A stretch of DNA of 38,528 nucleotides from Lachnospiraceae bacterium (GTDB lineage Bacteria; Bacillota; Clostridia; Lachnospirales; Lachnospiraceae), in assembly GCA_017633935.1 (NCBI GenBank), contig JAGBOJ010000005.1, forward strand, positions 1 through 38,528, written 5' to 3'. Positions 32,582 through 38,528 of the stretch are shown here, piece by piece. The position numbers were made by a program, and so were the translations under genes. Position 1 is the first letter of the stretch. The number at the start of each line of letters is the position of its first letter. The notes below the pieces were generated by a model, which was not told the origin of the DNA, searched no databases, and saw nothing but the letters and a program-made list of their open reading frames with translations.

Positions 32582-35506
32582 ATGAAGATCGAGGATATAA
32601 AAGCATACGAAATAATAAAAAAGAAGGATGTAGGTGACTTAAATTCAAAGGGATATCTGCTTAAGCATAAAAAGAGCGGGGCAAGGATATTCATCCTGTC
32701 AAACGACGACCGCAACAAGGTCTTTTATGTGGCATTCCGCACGCCTCCGATGGATTCCTGCGGGACGCCCCATATACTTGAGCATACGGTACTGTGCGGT
32801 TCGAGAAAATACAAGGCAAAGGATCCCTTTATAGAGCTTGCGAAGGGGTCGCTCAATACCTTTTTAAACGCCATGACATATCCCGATAAGACGGTGTATC
32901 CGGTGGCAAGCACAAACGACAAGGATTTTAAGAATTTAAGTGATGTATATATGGATGCGGTTCTGCATCCTGCAATATATGAAAACGAAAAGATCTTCAG
33001 ACAGGAAGGGTGGCATTATGAGCTTGAGGATGAAGACGGTGAGCTGACCTATAACGGCGTGGTCTATAACGAGATGAAGGGGGCTTTTTCGGCTCCCGAT
33101 GATGTACTTGACCGCTTCACCTACACCTCTCTTTACCCCGATACAGCCTATGCGCTCGAATCCGGCGGAGATCCCGGGGAAATACCGGATCTGACTTATG
33201 AAAGGTTCATTGAACTGCATAAGAAGTATTATCATCCGGTAAATTCGTATATCTATCTCTACGGGGATGCGGATATGGCTGAAAGGTTAGAGTGGCTTGA
33301 TAAGGAATATCTGTCTCATTACGATAAGATAGAGATCGATTCGGAGCTTAAAATGCAGAAGCCCTTTAAGAAGCAGGCGGAGTGTGAAAAAAGCTACAGT
33401 CTTTCCGACGGTGAGGATCTGAAGGATAACACATATCTTTCAGTAAATTACGTGGTGGCAGATAATCTTGATCCGAAGCTTTACATAGCCTTCCAGATAC
33501 TTCAGTATGTACTCCTTGACTGTCCGGGAGCGCCGTTAAAGCAGGCTCTTTTGGATGCGGGAATAGGAAAGGATGTCGAAAGCACCTACGAAAACGGCAT
33601 CAGGCAGCCTTATTTCTCGGTTATCGCAAAATATGCCAATAAAGAGGATAAGGACAGGTTCTTAAAGGTAATAAACGATACATTAAAAAAGCTCATAAAA
33701 GAGGGGTTTGATAAAAAGACCCTGCTTGGCGGATTAAATGTACTGGAGTTCAGATACAGGGAAGCCGATTTCGGGCACTACCCGAAAGGGCTTATGTACG
33801 GGCTGCAGAGCCTTGACAGCTGGCTTTTTGACGAGAACGATCCCTTTATGCATATAGAGCAGAATGCCACCTACGGATTCTTAAGAAAGGAGATAGAGGG
33901 CGACACAAGGTATTTTGAAAAGCTTGCGGAAAAATACCTGCTTAACAATCCTCACTCCTCCGTGGTCATTCTGGTGCCCGAAAAGGGATTAACGGCAAAG
34001 CAGGAAAAGAAGGTGGCAAAAAAGCTTGACGACTACAAAGCCTCTTTATCAAAGGCGGAGATAAAAAAGATCATAAAGGAGACTGCGGAATTAAAGAAAT
34101 ACCAGTCGGAGCCGTCCACGCAGGAGCAGTTGGAGACTATCCCTCTGCTTGAGATAAAGGATATCGAAAAGAAGGCCCAGCCCTTTAAGAATGAGATCAC
34201 GCAGAAGGATGGCACAAAATACATACATCACGACATATTCACGAACGGCATAGCATATATCGGATTGATGTTTTCAATGCAGTCCGTGCCCGAAAGACTC
34301 ATATGTCACACGGCTCTTTTAAGGTATCTCATCGGAAGCGTTAATACAAAGAATTATTCTTATCAGGAGTTAAACAGTGAGATAAATCTGGCTACCGGTG
34401 GGATAAGCGGAGAGATCACCTCATATGTGGATGTGGTCTCCGGGACAGACTTTGATGAGGAATTTGAGTTAAGGACAAGGGTAAAGGAAGAAAATACCGG
34501 CAGGGCCTTTGAGCTTATGGAGGAGATGCTTTTTACCTCGGATTTTTCGGATAAGAAGAGGATTAAAGAGATAGTGGGGATGATAAAGTCAAGGATGCAG
34601 GCTTCGCTTCCGGCGGCAGGGCATTTGACGGCTTCCGCAAGGGCGCTTTCATATATCTGTGAAAACAGATGGTATGCCGAGAAGGTAAACGGTCTTGATT
34701 TTTATGAATTTATCGACGGACTTGAAAGAGATTTTGACAGCCGCTTTGACTCACTTAAAAAGGGTCTGAAGGAGGCATTGGGAATACTGCTTCATAAAGA
34801 CAATTTTATGTTTGATATGACAGGCTCCAAAAAGGCGTATAAAAAAGCCGCGATCCTTGCAGGGAAGGTAAAGGAAAGGCTTAACGGGGCACCTTCAAAG
34901 CCGGCAGGGATAAGCTTTAAGCTTAAGGCAAAAAATGAGGGACTCCGCTGCGCCTCACAGGTACAGTATGTGGCAAAGGCGGGCAGCTTTGCGGATGCGG
35001 GCTTAAAGTACAGGGGTGAGCTTAAGGTGCTTAAGGTCATTATGGGCTATGATTACCTCTGGAATAATGTAAGGGTCTTGGGCGGCGCCTATGGCTGCAT
35101 GTCGATGTATTCCAGAGCGGGAAATGCCTGCATGGTCTCCTACAGGGACCCTCACCTTAAGGAAACGATAGATATATTTGAAAAGGCCGCTGACTATATT
35201 AAAAATTTCAGCGTAAGCAAAAGAGATATGACAAAGTTTATAATCGGCGCCATATCGGATGAGGACACACCCTTAAATCCCAAGGCGGAGGGGATGCGTT
35301 CGCTTACCGCATACATGAGCGGACTTGAATTTGAGGATGTGCAGAGGGACAGGGATGAGATCTTGTCCTGCACTCCGCAAAAGGTAAGGGAGCTTGCGCC
35401 GTATCTTGAAAGTGCCATGAAAAAGGACATACTGTGCGTGGTAGGCTCAGAGACAAAGATAGACGAAAATAAAAAATTATTCAAAGAGGTAAGGAATCTG
35501 CTTTGA
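32582..35506 (+). CDS. M16C metallopeptidase (presequence protease / falcilysin type)
   Basis: The protein is 974 residues, the full length for this subfamily. The inverted zinc motif H64-x-x-E67-H68 (HILEH) and E164 in NEMKGAF supply the metal ligands; the 96-residue gap from H68 to E164 equals that of plant/mitochondrial PreP (H81 to E177). The N-terminal half is the catalytic M16 domain pair, the middle holds the M16C-associated hinge (~470-720), and the rest is the inactive C-terminal half. These clamshell enzymes degrade short unstructured peptides in the cytoplasm. The ribosome-binding site AAGGAAAGG lies ahead of ATG 32582. Only 3 nt separate it from era. Confidence 0.93.
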   Translation: MKIEDIKAYEIIKKKDVGDLNSKGYLLKHKKSGARIFILSNDDRNKVFYVAFRTPPMDSCGTPHILEHTVLCGSRKYKAKDPFIELAKGSLNTFLNAMTYPDKTVYPVASTNDKDFKNLSDVYMDAVLHPAIYENEKIFRQEGWHYELEDEDGELTYNGVVYNEMKGAFSAPDDVLDRFTYTSLYPDTAYALESGGDPGEIPDLTYERFIELHKKYYHPVNSYIYLYGDADMAERLEWLDKEYLSHYDKIEIDSELKMQKPFKKQAECEKSYSLSDGEDLKDNTYLSVNYVVADNLDPKLYIAFQILQYVLLDCPGAPLKQALLDAGIGKDVESTYENGIRQPYFSVIAKYANKEDKDRFLKVINDTLKKLIKEGFDKKTLLGGLNVLEFRYREADFGHYPKGLMYGLQSLDSWLFDENDPFMHIEQNATYGFLRKEIEGDTRYFEKLAEKYLLNNPHSSVVILVPEKGLTAKQEKKVAKKLDDYKASLSKAEIKKIIKETAELKKYQSEPSTQEQLETIPLLEIKDIEKKAQPFKNEITQKDGTKYIHHDIFTNGIAYIGLMFSMQSVPERLICHTALLRYLIGSVNTKNYSYQELNSEINLATGGISGEITSYVDVVSGTDFDEEFELRTRVKEENTGRAFELMEEMLFTSDFSDKKRIKEIVGMIKSRMQASLPAAGHLTASARALSYICENRWYAEKVNGLDFYEFIDGLERDFDSRFDSLKKGLKEALGILLHKDNFMFDMTGSKKAYKKAAILAGKVKERLNGAPSKPAGISFKLKAKNEGLRCASQVQYVAKAGSFADAGLKYRGELKVLKVIMGYDYLWNNVRVLGGAYGCMSMYSRAGNACMVSYRDPHLKETIDIFEKAADYIKNFSVSKRDMTKFIIGAISDEDTPLNPKAEGMRSLTAYMSGLEFEDVQRDRDEILSCTPQKVRELAPYLESAMKKDILCVVGSETKIDENKKLFKEVRNLL

Positions 35507-35509
35507 TCC

Positions 35510-36412
35510 ATGGAAAATAAAGAATTCAGATGCGGCTTCGTAACGATAGTCGGAAGGTCGAATGTGGGGAAATCCACACTGATGAACCATATGATAGGTA
35601 TGAAGATAGCCATAACCTCATCGAAGCCCCAGACTACGAGAAAAAGAATAAAGACCGTTTATACGGATGAGGACGGGCAGATAATATTTGTCGATACGCC
35701 GGGAATCCATACCGCTAAAAACAAGCTGAGCGAATATATGGATAAGGCTGCTCTGGGGGCGCTTAGCGATGTGGACCTTATAGTATGGGTCGTGGAGCCC
35801 TCGACCTTTATAGGCCGGAAGGATAATGATATCGCAGGCTTATTAAGGGCATCAAAGACAAAGGTGATTCTTGCGGTAAATAAGGCGGACTGCGTTAAAA
35901 AAGAGGAGCTGCTGCCCGTCATCAAGGCATTCAGTGAGGTTTTGGATTTTGAGGCGATCATCCCTGTATCGGCACTGAAGGGGCAGGGGCTTGATGAGCT
36001 GAAAAAAGAGATCATAAAAAATCTTCCGCCGGGAAAGCCGATGTATGATGAAGAGACAGTGACCGAGGAGACGGTAAGGGCGCTTTCTGCAGAGATCATA
36101 AGGGAGAAGGCCTTAAGATGCCTGAAGGATGAGGTGCCTCACGGTATTGCCGTAGAGATATCGAGGATGAAGGAGGGGGAACGTCTCACCGAAATAGATG
36201 CGGATATCATCTGTGAAAGGGATTCGCATAAGGGCATCATAATCGGAAAAGGCGGGTCAATGCTCAAAAAAATAGGAACACAGGCAAGGACTGACATAGA
36301 GGAGATGCTTGAGGCGCATGTCAACCTGAAGCTTTTTGTAAAGGTGCGGAAGGACTGGCGGGATAATGATACACTCGTAAAAAGCTACGGGTATGATCCG
36401 GGAGATCTGTAA
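35510..36412 (+). CDS. era: GTPase Era
   Basis: The protein is 300 residues. Era binds the 3' end of 16S rRNA and assists 30S maturation. G motifs: G1 GRSNVGKST (P-loop), G2 KPQTTR, G3 DTPGIH, G4 NKAD, and the G5-like SALKG. The C-terminal KH domain has the GxxG loop (IIIGKGGSML) and ends VRKDWRDND. The start follows the M16 gene stop by 3 nt, with AAGGA inside the upstream coding end. The order era-recO-glyS is common in Firmicutes. recO starts 2 nt after the stop. Confidence 0.97.
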   Translation: MENKEFRCGFVTIVGRSNVGKSTLMNHMIGMKIAITSSKPQTTRKRIKTVYTDEDGQIIFVDTPGIHTAKNKLSEYMDKAALGALSDVDLIVWVVEPSTFIGRKDNDIAGLLRASKTKVILAVNKADCVKKEELLPVIKAFSEVLDFEAIIPVSALKGQGLDELKKEIIKNLPPGKPMYDEETVTEETVRALSAEIIREKALRCLKDEVPHGIAVEISRMKEGERLTEIDADIICERDSHKGIIIGKGGSMLKKIGTQARTDIEEMLEAHVNLKLFVKVRKDWRDNDTLVKSYGYDPGDL

Positions 36413-36414
36413 AG

Positions 36415-37074
36415 TTGAGCGAGCCGGTAAATGCCACGGGAATGATCTTAAAAGCATATGATTATTCCGAATATGACAGGAGACTCATTGTCCTTACAAG
36501 GGAGTTCGGAAAGATCACGGTCTTCGCAAAGGGCGTCCGCAGGATAAATTCCAGATTTATGGCGGCATCCGAACCTCTTGTGTACGGCAGATTCAAGCTG
36601 TTTGAGGGGAAGAGCGCATATAATCTGGGGGAAGCCGAGATATCCAATTATTTCGAGGACATACGCCTTGATATGGAAAATCTCGTGTACGCCTCCTTCT
36701 TTTGCGATATGGCGGAATACTGCACAAGGGAAAATGTGGATGAGTCGGATATATTAAAGCTGTTATACCGCGCTTTACAGGCGCTTCTGAGTAAAAATCT
36801 CGATAACGGGCTCATAGCCTCGGCATTTCAGCTTAAGCTCATCATGCTTAACGGTGAATATCCGGGTGTTGATGCGGAAAACGTAAAAAATGCCGGAACA
36901 AGGGATGCGATAAGCTATATCGGAAGCTCGGATATAAAAAACATTTTTGCCTTTAAGGTTAATGACGAGATAAAGCTTGAGCTTGCACAGATTGCAAAAA
37001 AACGCAGAAGAGCATTTGTGGCACAGGATTTAAAAAGCCTTGAAGTGATGAATGACTTGGGATATAATATTTGA
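36415..37074 (+). CDS. recO: DNA repair protein RecO (zinc-loop-less form)
   Basis: The protein is 219 residues with a TTG start at 36415: GGAG lies about 10 nt upstream and the N-terminal OB fold (ATGMILKAYDYSEYDRRLIVLTREFGKITVFAKG) requires it. RecO anneals SSB-coated strands and loads RecA with RecR. The C-terminal helical part is present (FQLKLIMLNGEYPG) but the usual four-cysteine zinc motif after that point is absent; the segment continues NAGTRDAISYIGSSDIKNIFAF with no Cys. I believe Lachnospiraceae RecO proteins commonly lack it (memory, unchecked). It is coupled to era upstream. Confidence 0.9.
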   Translation: MSEPVNATGMILKAYDYSEYDRRLIVLTREFGKITVFAKGVRRINSRFMAASEPLVYGRFKLFEGKSAYNLGEAEISNYFEDIRLDMENLVYASFFCDMAEYCTRENVDESDILKLLYRALQALLSKNLDNGLIASAFQLKLIMLNGEYPGVDAENVKNAGTRDAISYIGSSDIKNIFAFKVNDEIKLELAQIAKKRRRAFVAQDLKSLEVMNDLGYNI

Positions 37075-37112
37075 CTGCCCTGATGTGGCAATATTTAAGG
37101 AACAGTTGATAA

Positions 37113-37730
37113 ATGGCGGTAAGAAAAAAGAAAAAAAAGAGAAGACGCAGACAGCGGGTATATATGGCCAGATTCATGGTCGTATTATTCCTGCTCATAA
37201 TATTGGGAGCGGCAGCCTTTCTTATTTACAAGGGATTTGCGTTTATCAAGGATAAAGCCGCGGGAGAGAAGCTTACGGTCACGACCATAACCGTTAATAA
37301 AAACGGCTCGATCGATGAGACCATCATCGAGGACTTTGATGAAGGCGTTTACGATGAAGCGGAGCTTACATCGATGATAAACGAAGAGGTATCAAGATAC
37401 GGCAGTGCCGTGGAGTTTAAGGGCTTAAGCACCGGATCGGGAAAGGCAGAGCTTGTGCTTTCCTTTGAGGATGACGATGCGTGTGCCGGCTTTAACAAGA
37501 CGGTATTTTATGCCGATTCCATAGAATCGCTTAAGGCACGGGGAGTGCAGCTTCCCGGAGAGGCGGCACTCGCTGGGGGAACCCAGGCTGTAGTGGTGTC
37601 TGAAAGTCTGGATGTGAGGGTGCCGAAAAAGATAAAGTATGTTTCGCCCGGTGCCACGGTAACATCAAAAAATGAAAAAACGGCAACAGTAGTCGTACAG
37701 GATGGCTCAAACGCAGTCATAGTATATTAA
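37113..37730 (+). CDS. Single-pass membrane protein of unknown function between recO and glyS
   Basis: The protein is 205 residues. A run of 13 basic residues (RKKKKKRRRRQR) is followed by one membrane helix (~20-45, FMVVLFLLIILGAAAFLIY), placing the rest outside. The exterior part (~60-205) is beta-strand-rich with acidic patches (DETIIEDFDEGVYDEAEL) and ends in a small domain with VVVSESLDVRVPKKIKYVSPGA and TVVVQDGSNAVIVY. I do not recognise the family; proteins of this layout at this locus occur in Lachnospiraceae. AAGGAA precedes the ATG, with 38 nt to recO and 28 nt to glyS, so it is part of the same operon. Confidence 0.75.
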   Translation: MAVRKKKKKRRRRQRVYMARFMVVLFLLIILGAAAFLIYKGFAFIKDKAAGEKLTVTTITVNKNGSIDETIIEDFDEGVYDEAELTSMINEEVSRYGSAVEFKGLSTGSGKAELVLSFEDDDACAGFNKTVFYADSIESLKARGVQLPGEAALAGGTQAVVVSESLDVRVPKKIKYVSPGATVTSKNEKTATVVVQDGSNAVIVY

Positions 37731-37758
37731 AAAATAAAGTTTGGAGGCAGTATCGCAA

Positions 37759-38528
37759 ATGGAAAAAACAATGGACAAAATAGTGGCTCTTGCCAAGGGA
37801 CGCGGTTTCATCTATCCGGGCTCGGAGATCTACGGAGGACTTGCGAACACATGGGATTACGGGAATCTGGGCGTCGAGCTTAAAAATAATGTAAAGAAGG
37901 CATGGTGGAAAAGGTTTGTGACCGGCAATAAATACAATGTCGGTGTGGACTGCGCGATCCTTATGAACATACAGACCTATGTTGCATCCGGACATATAGG
38001 CAGCTTTTCCGATCCGCTGATCGACTGCCGTGAATGCCATGAAAGATTCAGGGCTGATAATATAATAGAGAACTGGGCGAAGGAAAACGGCAAAGAGCTT
38101 GAATCCTCGGTTGACGGCTGGACAAATGAGGAAATGATGAATTTCATCAGAGAAAACAGTATCCCCTGTCCCACCTGCGGAAAGCACAACTTTACCGATA
38201 TCAGACAGTTCAATCTGATGTTCAAGACCTTCCAGGGTGTAACGGAGGATGCCAAAAATGTTGTTTATCTAAGACCTGAGACAGCGCAGGGTATATTCGT
38301 CAATTTCAAGAACGTACAGAGGACTTCGAGAAAGAAGATACCCTTCGGAATAGGACAGATCGGAAAATCCTTCAGAAACGAGATCACTCCCGGAAACTTT
38401 ACCTTCCGCACAAGGGAGTTTGAGCAGATGGAGCTGGAATTTTTCTGCAAGCCGGGTACGGATCTTGAATGGTTTGATTACTGGAAGAAATACTGTCAGG
38501 ATTTCCTGTATGATCTCGGACTCGATAA
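37759..38528 (+). CDS. glyS: Glycyl-tRNA synthetase, single-chain type (3' end cut by window)
   Basis: 256 codons are visible from ATG 37759 (GGAGG at 37743-37747) to the right edge, with no stop. The start [27 protein letters not shown] and [13 protein letters not shown] are diagnostic of the homodimeric class II GlyRS (as in Gram-positives and eukaryotes), which charges tRNA-Gly. Class II motif 2 is visible ([33 protein letters not shown]), as is [14 protein letters not shown]. Two cysteine pairs, DCRECHE and CPTCG, form the zinc-binding insertion. No T-box leader fits the 28-nt gap to the upstream gene, so the gene depends on upstream promoters or is controlled post-transcriptionally. Confidence 0.95.
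   Translation, partial: MEKTMDKIVALAKGRGFIYPGSEIYGGLANTWDYGNLGVELKNNVKKAWWKRFVTGNKYNVGVDCAILMNIQTYVASGHIGSFSDPLIDCRECHERFRADNIIENWAKENGKELESSVDGWTNEEMMNFIRENSIPCPTCGKHNFTDIRQFNLMFKTFQGVTEDAKNVVYLRPETAQGIFVNFKNVQRTSRKKIPFGIGQIGKSFRNEITPGNFTFRTREFEQMELEFFCKPGTDLEWFDYWKKYCQDFLYDLGLD

Overview
The window looks like chromosomal DNA of a Lachnospiraceae (Clostridia) bacterium. Three things point there: the gene repertoire (a DUF6465 protein, a DUF4349 lipoprotein, AzlCD, HD-GYP proteins, a single-chain activase/dehydratase fusion), the strong AGGAGG ribosome-binding sites with GTG and TTG starts, and the sigma-A-type promoters. GC content is moderate by eye. Taxonomy is inferred from gene content and family memory, not from a search. 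I see no rRNA, tRNA, CRISPR array, IS element or prophage.

Layout. 1-1561: the tail of a double zinc-ribbon protein, a DUF6465 protein and a stand-alone response regulator, closed by a bidirectional terminator. 1568-4161 (minus): pantothenate kinase coaX, an ECF S-component that probably imports pantothenate, and the branched-chain amino acid exporter azlCD. 4312-7655 (plus): glnA, an ADP-ribose pyrophosphatase, a 366-bp AT-rich non-coding stretch with several inverted repeats, and xerD. 7685-9226 (minus): putP. 9347-12631 (plus): a NifX-like protein, a soluble HD-GYP protein, a DUF4349 lipoprotein and mntP. 12656-13846 (minus): a CPA2 antiporter.

14044-21827 (plus) is a signalling cluster: a PAP2 phosphatase, a membrane HD-GYP protein with an ECF-like front end, a 1,419-residue hybrid histidine kinase with a periplasmic-type propeller sensor, REC and HPt, and a receiver-only response regulator 4 nt downstream. 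This regulator is a paralog of the one at 786-1511, and both have a degenerate receiver-like N-terminal domain. 21942-26177 is a 1,411-residue protein carrying two activase domains, each with its own CX38C iron-sulfur ligand pair, plus dehydratase-type domains. It meets tail-to-tail, with a 9-nt overlap, a minus-strand pair of an AqpZ-type aquaporin and a divergent arginase-fold protein that share an ATGA start/stop overlap. 27719-32540 (plus): a MATE exporter, a DN-motif anion/cation transporter, a rhomboid-like pseudoprotease with a zinc ribbon preceded by a tandemly duplicated leader, and a patatin-like lipase. 32582-38528 (plus): an M16C metallopeptidase followed by the conserved housekeeping order era-recO-(membrane protein)-glyS. 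GlyS runs off the end.

The most interesting parts are: the single-chain activase/dehydratase; the aquaporin/arginase-fold pair; the PAP2/HD-GYP/hybrid kinase/receiver-only cluster; the rhomboid pseudoprotease with its duplicated leader that can form two mutually exclusive hairpins; and the inverted repeats in front of xerD. I found no defence system or other clearly new machine. Several of the oddities (XerD lysine, RecO zinc loop) are probably clade traits.
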